A stretch of 64,000 nt of DNA from Candidatus Gastranaerophilales bacterium. Lineage in GTDB: Bacteria; Cyanobacteriota; Vampirovibrionia; Gastranaerophilales; Gastranaerophilaceae. The position numbers and the translations under genes were made by a program. The notes under the pieces are model-generated. The model saw only the letters and a list, made by a program, of their open reading frames with translations. It was not told the DNA's origin and ran no database searches. The stretch is from positions 62,001-126,000 of the forward strand of contig JAFYOU010000034.1 in the NCBI GenBank assembly GCA_017560095.1. The letters run 5' to 3'. Position 1 is the first letter of the stretch; the number at the start of each line of letters is the position of its first letter. Below, one piece after another: positions 10,533-17,789 of this stretch.

Positions 10533-11684
10533 ATGGGTATGGCAGCTAGCCAAGCCAGGTTTTTAGGGTTAACAGCTCGAAAGAGTAATGTTGAATATCA
10601 AGTTCAACAAATTAACCAACAAAGAACTTCTTTGGCAAACGAAAGTGCAGGCTTATATAATCAAATGATGGAATTGGAAGTTCCAACACCTCCATCAGTT
10701 AATGCGTTTGCAAAAACAACTTATGTTTTAGAAAATTCAAATAGCATAGCTTCTGATAACTATACTATTGCAAATATGTCAAAAACATATGCAAATAATG
10801 GTGAATATCTTGTTACTTTGCAAGCTAAAGAAACTCAAAAATTGGCAAGGGATTATAAATTTACTTTTAAAGGGATTAAGCAAGAAACTAAAGATAATCA
10901 ACACTACACTACAATTACCATGAGCCAGATTGATAGGACGCAAACTTTTGATTTAAGTTTTGTTCAAGGGCTTGATGAAAATGGTCAACCAAATGGAGTT
11001 GTTGAAGATGGTTTTGATGAAAATGGTAAACGTCAAAACATAGATAAAAATAGAATATATGCTCTTCCTGAAGATGCAACTTTGTGTTCATCAATCGATG
11101 GTTATGATGAATGCTATAATTATGATGGCGGCTCAGCAATTAAATATTATTATCAGGATAATGATGGTGTTAATCATTTCTTGACTGCCGAAGATTTGTA
11201 TGGCTCAGTAAATGAAGAAACTGGAGCAGTATCTAATGGCTTATTGAATAATGATCTTTCAACTGCTAATGATGATGTATTTTCATTTTTATCAATGTAT
11301 GAGCACAAGAAAGATACAACTATTCAAGTAAGAGCAGCACTGGAGCAATCTGATAATGGTAGATTAACAGCAATTGCGATTGCTGATGATGAAACATATC
11401 CTGAAGATTTAAGAAATACAACTTTCTCATTATCAGCAACAACGGTAACTGATGAAGCAGCATACACTCAAGCTTATAATGATTATGAATATGAAAAGTA
11501 TTTATATGAAAAAGCTATGTCAGATATTAATGCTGCAACTGAAAAGATTCAGGCAAAGGACCAATCATTAGAATTAAAAATTCAGCAATTAGATACTGAA
11601 CAAAATGCTATTCAAACCGAAATGGATTCTGTTTCCAAGGTGATTGAAGATAACGTCGAAAAAACATTCAATATATTTGGATAA
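10533..11684 (+). CDS. Paralogue A of the AASQARFLGLTARKSN family; possible axial/filament-like protein, function unknown
   Basis: 383 aa from the ATG that matches the paralogue's start (GGAGG lies 11 bases upstream); other in-frame ATGs lie 9 and 18 bases earlier. Residues 1-52 are predicted helical and almost identical to those of 39856-40881. The last 80 residues, ending IQQLDTEQNAIQTEMDSV then VIEDNVEKTFNIFG, form a coiled coil also shared with it. The middle 250 residues are acidic, beta-like and dissimilar. There is no signal peptide. Conserved ends around a variable middle recall flagellin or hook-type subunits, but I see no clear homology. The TAA stop is the first codon of a GC-rich repeat. 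Confidence 0.7.
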   Translation: MGMAASQARFLGLTARKSNVEYQVQQINQQRTSLANESAGLYNQMMELEVPTPPSVNAFAKTTYVLENSNSIASDNYTIANMSKTYANNGEYLVTLQAKETQKLARDYKFTFKGIKQETKDNQHYTTITMSQIDRTQTFDLSFVQGLDENGQPNGVVEDGFDENGKRQNIDKNRIYALPEDATLCSSIDGYDECYNYDGGSAIKYYYQDNDGVNHFLTAEDLYGSVNEETGAVSNGLLNNDLSTANDDVFSFLSMYEHKKDTTIQVRAALEQSDNGRLTAIAIADDETYPEDLRNTTFSLSATTVTDEAAYTQAYNDYEYEKYLYEKAMSDINAATEKIQAKDQSLELKIQQLDTEQNAIQTEMDSVSKVIEDNVEKTFNIFG

Positions 11685-11855
11685 CCCGAATGCAGTTGAG
11701 CTTAGCCCGACTGGGCTTAGCGAAACAAATGAGGGCAAAAAGGATGTGAAGCACGACGGCAGCTGCGAAGAGCCGGTGCCGAGTGCGTAATCTGGACTAA
11801 CCCGAATGCAGTTGAGCTTAGCCCGACTGGGCTTAGCGAAACAAATGAGGGCAAA
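11682..11855 (+). repeat. GC-rich structured tandem repeat, array 2 (1.5 units of 116 bp)
   Basis: A 58-base block beginning TAACCCGAATGCAG at 11682 recurs exactly at 11798, giving a 116-base unit and a half; GC is about 55%. It has GCTTAGCCC-GACT-GGGCTTAGC, and nested GCAC...GTGC and GGCA...TGCC pairings. It aligns with the - strand of 6429-6612 through GAGCTTAG, CTTAGCGAA, GAGGGC, AAGGATGT and GGACT. The rest of the 362-base gap (11856-12046) is AT-rich and holds a terminator and the next gene's leader; I see no gene in it. Confidence 0.85.
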
Positions 11856-11928
11856 CTAAGTAAAATATAAATTCGTTTGCAAAGAGCAAATGATAAATTA
11901 AATATATTCCACCCTATTTGTTTACATT

Positions 11929-11957
11929 AAAAAGAGCTTACAAAAGCTCTTTTTTTT
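11929..11957 (+). terminator. Rho-independent terminator
   Basis: AAAAAGAGCTT-ACAA-AAGCTCTTTTTTTT: a 9-11 bp stem with a four-base loop running into eight T. It ends the transcript of the gene at 10533-11684 together with the repeat array behind it, so the repeats would be carried in that mRNA's 3' region. Confidence 0.88.
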
Positions 11958-12046
11958 GACTTTTTTTATTAAATTATTAAAAAATCAATAAAATATATTA
12001 TAGAAATAATTTAATCAATCTAATAAACTATATATTGAGGTAAAAT

Positions 12047-12862
12047 ATGTCTTACAAAAATGACCATGCATTAGTAATTGCAAATAAATATGGCGGAGCA
12101 AGCTCTGCGGCTAAAGCTGAATTATACGAAACTTATGATCGTTTGAGAGATTTAACTATTTCTGGCTCAACTGGTACAGGTAGCGGATTTGGTACGGCTG
12201 GCGGATTTTTGTGGCAATTAGCAAATCTATTTTCGCCTTCAAGCTTTATGCCTACATTAGGCGGGAGTTCTATGATGAATATTCCAGGAACTTCATATTG
12301 GTCTCCAAATTATGCTTCTAAATCTTATTATGATTCAGGGACAAATTCATTTGGTGTGTCAGGTTTGTCAAGTTTTACTGGCTTCCCATCTGGTGCAGCA
12401 GGGATTTCTTTAGGTTTTGGAACTCAAGGCGTACCAACGGGCGGAGCTGCGGGTATGGCAACAGGTTATGCGGTTAGCGCTGCAGGTTTAGCTGCATTAA
12501 ATAGTGCTTCGTATGCTGCAGGAAGTAGTGCGGGTATGGGTTTTGGAAGAAATATTGTAATGCCAATTGCAGGTTTAATTTCAGGTTGGGGTGGAATTTT
12601 GCAATCTATTGCACCTTATGCTGGATCTTTTGGTCTTGGGGCAATTGTTGCGGGTAACTTGATGCAAGGAACAAGTTCAGCTGCATTGGCTGCTTATCAA
12701 AATATAACAGGCAATATTACAAATAACGCAGATGTTATTTTGGAAGATAAAGTTAGAAATATTGAAACTATCTGTAAAATGTTAGATACACAAGCAGATA
12801 TTGTTCGACAAACATTAAAATCAGGTATGGAATCTGATTCTAAACTTGTTGATGATCTATAA
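12047..12862 (+). CDS. Gly/Ala/Ser-rich protein of unknown function
   Basis: 271 aa with GAGGTAAAAT before the ATG. The N-terminus (MSYKNDHALVIANKYGG) is polar, with no signal peptide. Residues about 45-215 are low-complexity Gly/Ala/Ser with weakly hydrophobic stretches (for example about 165-210), and the last 45 residues are a charged amphipathic helix (NADVILEDKVRNIETICKML). I recognise no domain. The layout of polar head, small-residue core and helical tail would fit a surface or self-assembling protein, but nothing proves this. Codon use looks like the neighbours, so it is a real gene. Confidence 0.6.
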   Translation: MSYKNDHALVIANKYGGASSAAKAELYETYDRLRDLTISGSTGTGSGFGTAGGFLWQLANLFSPSSFMPTLGGSSMMNIPGTSYWSPNYASKSYYDSGTNSFGVSGLSSFTGFPSGAAGISLGFGTQGVPTGGAAGMATGYAVSAAGLAALNSASYAAGSSAGMGFGRNIVMPIAGLISGWGGILQSIAPYAGSFGLGAIVAGNLMQGTSSAALAAYQNITGNITNNADVILEDKVRNIETICKMLDTQADIVRQTLKSGMESDSKLVDDL

Positions 12863-12931
12863 GGAAGTAATCTAGATTTTGTATTTTCAAACTCTTTTAA
12901 TCCTTGTAAAATGGTAAAAAAGGAGTTTAAT

Positions 12932-13984
12932 ATGAAGTATTTTACAAGTTCTTATATTTTTACAATAGTAGGCTTTTTGCTTGCATATTTTTGGACTCAT
13001 CATATGCATCCAGGAACCGAATTGGCAACGTTATTTATCGTTTTGGTTTTAAGTATTTTAGAAGTAAGTTTGTCTTTTGACAATGCTGTTGTTAACGCTG
13101 CAAAGCTTGAAAAAATGAGCCCAATTTGGCAAAAAAGATTTTTAACTTGGGGTATTTGGATAGCTGTTTTTGGTATGCGTTTAGTTTTCCCAATTGCAGT
13201 TGTTGCAATTTTTGCACATTTGGGATTTGTTGATGTAATTCAAATGGCGTTAAATGACCCTGATAAATATGCTCATTATTTACATATTTCACATCCTCCA
13301 ATTATTACATTTGGTGCGACATTTTTAATGCTTTTATTTTTAACTTTCTTTATGAATCATAATAAAGAAATCCATTGGTTTAAATGGCTTGAAGATAAGC
13401 TTTCTACATTAGGAAGTGTGCGTGGATTAAATGTTGTTTTAACTTTGGTTATGCTCTTTGTTGCGCATAACTTTGTTTCTGCTGATTATCAACATGACGT
13501 TCTTGTTGCTGGTATTTGGGGGATTGTAATTTATCTTCTTGTTGATGGAATTTCATCAGCTCTTGAAGCACATGCAGATAAAAAGCAGGCAATTGCTAAC
13601 TGTTCGCCTCGTTTTAATTTTGCAAATTCTTGTTTTATTAATTTTATGTATCTAGAATTAATTGATGCATCATTTTCTTTGGACGGTGTTTTGGGAGCTT
13701 TTGCGCTCAGCAAAGATATTTTAATCATTGCAATTGGTTTATCAATTGGCGCAATGTTTGTTCGTTCTTTAACTATCATGCTTGTTGAGAAAAAGACTTT
13801 GCAAGAATATATTTATTTAGAGCATGGTGCACATTATGCTATTGGCGCTTTAGCTTTAATTATGTTTATTTCATCATTTTATGAGGTATCAGAAGTTGTT
13901 ACAGGTTTAATTGGGCTTGTATTCATAATTGGAGCATTTATTTGTTCAGTTGCACATAATAAAAAGGAGAAAAATAATGATTAG
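12932..13984 (+). CDS. DUF475/TerC-like integral membrane protein
   Basis: 350 aa with about nine membrane helices. The segment VLSILEVSLSFDNAVVNAAKL and the second acidic block YLELIDASFSLDGVLGAF are the paired SxDN/SxDG motifs of the TerC/DUF475 group, proposed to handle metal ions or tellurite stress at the membrane. I use the ATG at 12932 because AAAAGGAG precedes it at the right spacing. Its stop overlaps the ferritin start by 8 bases, which suggests coupled expression and a link to metal homeostasis. Substrate unknown. Confidence 0.85.
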   Translation: MKYFTSSYIFTIVGFLLAYFWTHHMHPGTELATLFIVLVLSILEVSLSFDNAVVNAAKLEKMSPIWQKRFLTWGIWIAVFGMRLVFPIAVVAIFAHLGFVDVIQMALNDPDKYAHYLHISHPPIITFGATFLMLLFLTFFMNHNKEIHWFKWLEDKLSTLGSVRGLNVVLTLVMLFVAHNFVSADYQHDVLVAGIWGIVIYLLVDGISSALEAHADKKQAIANCSPRFNFANSCFINFMYLELIDASFSLDGVLGAFALSKDILIIAIGLSIGAMFVRSLTIMLVEKKTLQEYIYLEHGAHYAIGALALIMFISSFYEVSEVVTGLIGLVFIIGAFICSVAHNKKEKNND

Positions 13985-14486
13985 TGAAAAAATGCAAGCA
14001 GCTTTTTGTGATCAAATCAACAAAGAGTTGTATTCAGAATATTTATATCTTTCCATGAAAGCATATTTTTTAAATTTGAATTTAAACGGTTTTGCAACTT
14101 GGATGGACGTTCAAGTTCAAGAAGAACACGCTCATGCTATGGGTATGTTTGATTATGTTATTGAACGTGGCGGTAGTGTTGAATTAATGGCTATAGATAA
14201 GCCCGAAACCAATTGGAATTCGCCATTGGAAGTGTTTAAAGCAGTTTTATCTCACGAAGAATATGTTACATCTAGAATAAATGCCTTAATGGATGTAGCT
14301 GAAGAAACTAAAGACAGAGCTGCAACAATATTTTTGAATTGGTATTTAAAAGAACAGGTTGAAGAAGAAGCAAATGTTGGTGGAGTTTTAGCTCAGCTTG
14401 AAATGATAGGAGATGATAAGAGTGGATTGTTTGCTCTTGATAAAGAATTAGGGGGAAGAACTTTTGTTGCTCCTATAATTGGATAA
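13977..14486 (+). CDS. ftnA: Ferritin (bacterial non-haem, FtnA type)
   Basis: 169 aa. The ferroxidase residues are visible: Glu17 (NKELYSEY), Glu50 and His53 (QVQEEHAH), a Glu in LSHEEYV and another in KEQVEEE. The family stores iron as a mineral in a 24-subunit shell and limits oxidative damage. The correct start is the ATG preceded by AAAAAGGAG, inside the end of the DUF475 gene; a longer in-frame reading is not supported. A strong hairpin follows. Confidence 0.94.
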   Translation: MISEKMQAAFCDQINKELYSEYLYLSMKAYFLNLNLNGFATWMDVQVQEEHAHAMGMFDYVIERGGSVELMAIDKPETNWNSPLEVFKAVLSHEEYVTSRINALMDVAEETKDRAATIFLNWYLKEQVEEEANVGGVLAQLEMIGDDKSGLFALDKELGGRTFVAPIIG

Positions 14487-14511
14487 TCCAAAGAAACAAA
14501 TAAATGTTATA

Positions 14512-14548
14512 AAATTTAAAAGGCGGATCAATTCCGCCTTTTAAATTT
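14512..14548. terminator. Bidirectional terminator between ferritin and punA
   Basis: AAATTTAAAAGGCGGA-TCAAT-TCCGCCTTTTAAATTT: a perfect 16-bp stem flanked by A and T runs, between convergent genes. Its right arm overlaps the last codons of punA. Confidence 0.92.
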
Positions 14549-15350
14549 CTTTTATCATCAACTTAATCAATTTGCTTAATTTTTCGCCAGCAACTTTACC
14601 TACATCAATTACTTCTTGATGATTTAATTTGTTTTCACTTACTCCTGTTGCATAATTAGTGACTGTGCTAAAGCCAACAGTGTTTATTTTTAGATAATTT
14701 GAAACAATTGCTTCAGGAACTGAGCTCATTCCAACAACATCAGCACCAAGCATTTTGAATGCCCTTACTTCTGCTGCAGTTTCATAGCTTGGCCCAGTTG
14801 TTGCAAGATATACGCCTTCTTTTAAATCTATATTTAATTCGTTGGCACATTTTTTTGCAAGCTCCTGTAAAGATTTTGTGTAGCAATTGCTCATATCTGG
14901 GAATCTTTCGCCTAATGATTCATCATTTTTGCCAATTAAAGGGTTAGTTCCCATAAAATTGATATGATCTGTCATTAGCATAATGTCGCCAACATTAAGT
15001 TTTTGATGCGTTGCGCCTGCTGCATTTGTTATAAAAAGAGTTTTTATTCCTAGTTTTTTAAAAATTTTAATAGGATATGTTGTGGTAGCAAGAGAATTTC
15101 CTTCGTAATAATGAAATCTGCCTTGCATAATTATGCAATTTTTTCCTTCAATTTCGCAAAATAAAAGCTCACCTTTGTGTCCTTTGACGGAGCTTTCTCC
15201 AAAATGTGGAATTTCATCATATTTTATTCGAATTCCATCTAAATCATCACAAAAACAACCTAAGCCAGAGCCCAATATAATTGCAAGTTCTGCGTCAAGG
15301 TTGTTTGTTTTTGAATTTATATAATCAAGAGTTTCTTTGATTTTTTTCAT
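14541..15350 (-). CDS. punA: Purine-nucleoside phosphorylase (PNP I / MTAP family)
   Basis: 269 aa. Cleaves inosine and guanosine with phosphate to base plus ribose-1-phosphate for purine salvage. AIILGSGLGCF is the phosphate loop; GRFHYYEG, FITNAAGA, VYLATTGPSYETAAE, MSSVPE and STVTNYATG follow in the family order, including the Glu and Asn that bind the base. It begins 21 bases after rpoZ with no evident Shine-Dalgarno, so it is probably read as part of the rpoZ transcript. Confidence 0.95.
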   Translation of the reverse strand: MKKIKETLDYINSKTNNLDAELAIILGSGLGCFCDDLDGIRIKYDEIPHFGESSVKGHKGELLFCEIEGKNCIIMQGRFHYYEGNSLATTTYPIKIFKKLGIKTLFITNAAGATHQKLNVGDIMLMTDHINFMGTNPLIGKNDESLGERFPDMSNCYTKSLQELAKKCANELNIDLKEGVYLATTGPSYETAAEVRAFKMLGADVVGMSSVPEAIVSNYLKINTVGFSTVTNYATGVSENKLNHQEVIDVGKVAGEKLSKLIKLMIKEI

Positions 15351-15371
15351 AAAATTAAATATTAAAAAATA

Positions 15372-15617
15372 CTAGCCAACTAAGCCGTCATCATCTGACT
15401 CAGACGCTTTAACCATAATAGCGTGTTGAACAGGTTTTTCTTTTTTAACATTTGAATCAAAAGGAATTTCAACATCAAAACCAAAATCATCTCTTGGTTT
15501 TTTCATTTGAGATTCATCAACTAATTTTTTTGCTAATTCAATTAATTCGTATACTAATTGATATCTATTTGGGGCCTTTTCATTTAAATCCCAAGCTGTT
15601 TTTGTAATTTGATTCAT
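15372..15617 (-). CDS. rpoZ: RNA polymerase omega-like subunit
   Basis: 81 aa. The segment KAPNRYQLVYELIELAKKLVDES matches the NRFELV..AAKRAR core of omega, and KEKPVQHAIMVKASES matches the later KPVxxAL..E region; the stretch between is shorter and more acidic than in E. coli, as in cyanobacterial omegas. It would help fold RpoC. AGGAG lies just before the ATG. Genome neighbours do not prove the call, hence moderate confidence. Confidence 0.68.
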   Translation of the reverse strand: MNQITKTAWDLNEKAPNRYQLVYELIELAKKLVDESQMKKPRDDFGFDVEIPFDSNVKKEKPVQHAIMVKASESDDDGLVG

Positions 15618-15679
15618 AATTATCTCCTATATAATAATCTTACAATGAGAAATAATTACATGCAAGCTTTCAAGTGTTT

Positions 15680-16225
15680 TTAATAATCATATTTATAATA
15701 CATTTCATCTGCATTTTTTCTATATATTTCATATTTTTCAGGACTCATTAGTCTTAAAAAGCCATCAATTAATCCTACATTATTTTTCTGTCTTATTTGA
15801 ATTTCTGTATTTCTTAATTTTTTAACATTTTTTTTGCTCGATATTGAAGCAGGTAACGCTGTTCCTATTAGTGCTGTATTAGACGAAGCTAATTTTAACT
15901 TTTTTATTCTTTCGTCTTGTGGGCTATATTCCCAAACACGTCCAATGAGTTCGTATTCTAAATTTTTTAAACGTTCAGAATCACTAAACTCTGGATATGT
16001 TCTTGGAAAGTGTCTGCGCTCCATTATTTCTATAATTTTTAAATCTTTTGGTGAAAATTTTACTTGATAGGGAGATTTTGGTGTTGACTTTTTTATATCT
16101 TCTTTGGTTATAAAAATTGTTTTAGTTTCTTCGCTACAATAACAATATATAGGATGAAATATTGAATATAAAATTATTGCAAATAAAATTGAATAAATTA
16201 TATTTAATTTAATTCTTTTTATCAT
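15680..16225 (-). CDS. Exported protein of unknown function
   Basis: 181 aa. The N-terminus (MIKRIKLNIIYSILFAIILYSIFHP...) is a signal peptide or membrane anchor. The rest is basic and helical; RLKNLEYELIGRVWEYSPQDE then RIKKLKLA resembles the short RLxxLExxLFG..P...RLxxLE motif found repeatedly in exported proteins of Cyanobacteria and relatives. No Shine-Dalgarno is visible; a TATAAA at 16240-16235 ends 9 bases before the ATG, so the leader may be only 2-3 bases. Function unknown. Confidence 0.65.
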   Translation of the reverse strand: MIKRIKLNIIYSILFAIILYSIFHPIYCYCSEETKTIFITKEDIKKSTPKSPYQVKFSPKDLKIIEIMERRHFPRTYPEFSDSERLKNLEYELIGRVWEYSPQDERIKKLKLASSNTALIGTALPASISSKKNVKKLRNTEIQIRQKNNVGLIDGFLRLMSPEKYEIYRKNADEMYYKYDY

Positions 16226-16402
16226 TTGATAAAGTTTATAGACAATTTAAATTTTTATATATACGTCAATTGGGCTTTTTGGGGATTATTATTAACTTAT
16301 GTAAAGAAATAGTTAAAATAATGAACATTTTCCTAAAGTTTTCTTTAATTGATGTCGTATGAATAGAGTATACAAAGGGTGAACTTTACTACGGTGGAAA
16401 AA

Positions 16403-16972
16403 ATGAAAAAAGCTTTATTAATTATTGGTCTTGTATTGTGTTTTATTGCCTCAGGAGTTGAACAAGCATTTGCGCTAGATTATTCTAAAATTTCTACAAA
16501 TGCTAAGATTACTGCCGCTTTGGATTCATTGTATTCAATTAATAGACGTGATGTTATTGCTATTTTAAATGGACACAATGCAACAAGAAAGCCTATTCGT
16601 GTAATGTTTCGTGATTTAGCTATGTTTGGATACGAAGATGCTGAAGCACTCACAATCCCAACAAAAAACAATGGACTTGTAATTTATATTTCTTCTGAGC
16701 ATAGAGGCGCTAGCCCTGAATGTATTGCTTGTTTAATTGCCCATGAATCACAACATCATACTTTTTCAAATACAAAAGCCGAAGAATTAAGAGCTTGGAT
16801 TTCAGAAACTCAAGCTTGGACAGAATTTGTAAAAAGAAATCAAAGCTTAGCATCTTTAAATGAGCCATTAGCAAAAAGAGAAAATGTAATTGCTAAAATA
16901 AGAACTAAAGGCGGCGTTCAAGGAATTCAAAAATTAATTGCAACAAACCCTGTTTACGCCGGATTAAACTAG
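16403..16972 (+). CDS. Exported HExxH-type putative metallopeptidase-like protein
   Basis: 189 aa with a signal peptide (MKKALLIIGLVLCFIASGVEQAFA, cleavage near 24). H114-E115-S-Q-H118 matches an HExxH zinc site, and an acidic pair follows (EE about 127), so it may be a small secreted gluzincin-like peptidase, but no full family signature is seen and the domain is short. I choose the ATG at 16403 with GGTGGA upstream over a GTG 24 bases earlier, because only the ATG puts the signal peptide at the N-terminus. It ends at a clear terminator. Confidence 0.62.
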   Translation: MKKALLIIGLVLCFIASGVEQAFALDYSKISTNAKITAALDSLYSINRRDVIAILNGHNATRKPIRVMFRDLAMFGYEDAEALTIPTKNNGLVIYISSEHRGASPECIACLIAHESQHHTFSNTKAEELRAWISETQAWTEFVKRNQSLASLNEPLAKRENVIAKIRTKGGVQGIQKLIATNPVYAGLN

Positions 16973-16989
16973 AATTTTTTCCACCTAAG

Positions 16990-17014
16990 CCCCTTGTAGA
17001 TTACAAGGGGTTTT
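16990..17014. terminator. Terminator hairpin
   Basis: CCCCTTGTA-GAT-TACAAGGGG followed by TTTT: a 9-bp stem with a three-base loop. It serves the + strand gene; the last bases coincide with the murI stop on the other strand. Confidence 0.88.
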
Positions 17015-17789
17015 AAATATCTATTAAACTTGCTTTTTCGACATTAAAAAATGTTTTAGCGCTTTTTATAAAGCCATCAGGATTTTTTGAAACGTAGAAT
17101 TTTAATGTTCCTTTTTGATTGTTGTTATTTAAATCGTTTTTTATAATTTTTGCTAGTGTATTTGCAGGGTTAAAGTATTCAACATCTAAGATGTTTTTAA
17201 AATGTTTTTTGAGATATGGATAATGAGTGCAACCTAAAATTATTCTTTTTGCATTGTGATTGCGTGCAATTTCAAGCTTTGATTTAATTAGTTCTATGGA
17301 TTGCGGATTTTCATATAGTCTGTTTTCAACAATTTCAACAAAACCTGTGCAATCAATTCCAATTATATTTATATTTGGATTATATTTTTTTATTTCATTG
17401 TTATATTTTTTTGAATTAATTGTTGCTTTTGTAGCCAAAATTGCAACTGTATCATTATCTTTTAAACCTTCTATTGTATATTTTGCCACACTTTGAATTA
17501 AGGGATAAATTTTTATTTTGTCTTCGAAATGTTCTTTAAGTCTATCGTATGCTACTGCTGATGTTGTATTACAGGCAAAAATTGCTATTTTAATTTTTTT
17601 AGAAATGAAAAAATCGAGAATATTCTTTGTATAACTAAAAATTTCTTCTGGAGATTTTGTGCCATAGGGAACGTTTTTTGTGTCACCAAAAAAGACATAG
17701 TTTTGATTTGGCATTATTTTGTAAAGCTCAGATAATACACTCAAGCCTCCAACCCCGCTGTCTAATAATCCTATTGAACTATTATTCAT
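17013..17789 (-). CDS. murI: Glutamate racemase
   Basis: 258 aa. Supplies D-glutamate for peptidoglycan. Asp10-Ser11 (LLDSGVGGLS), the two catalytic cysteines Cys73 (FACNTTSA) and Cys187 (LGCTHYPYL), and the YGTKSPEE loop are all present. The gene overlaps the 3' end of the amidase gene by 8 bases and is probably translated with it: a small cell-wall operon that pairs precursor supply with wall cleavage. Confidence 0.96.
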   Translation of the reverse strand: MNNSSIGLLDSGVGGLSVLSELYKIMPNQNYVFFGDTKNVPYGTKSPEEIFSYTKNILDFFISKKIKIAIFACNTTSAVAYDRLKEHFEDKIKIYPLIQSVAKYTIEGLKDNDTVAILATKATINSKKYNNEIKKYNPNINIIGIDCTGFVEIVENRLYENPQSIELIKSKLEIARNHNAKRIILGCTHYPYLKKHFKNILDVEYFNPANTLAKIIKNDLNNNNQKGTLKFYVSKNPDGFIKSAKTFFNVEKASLIDI

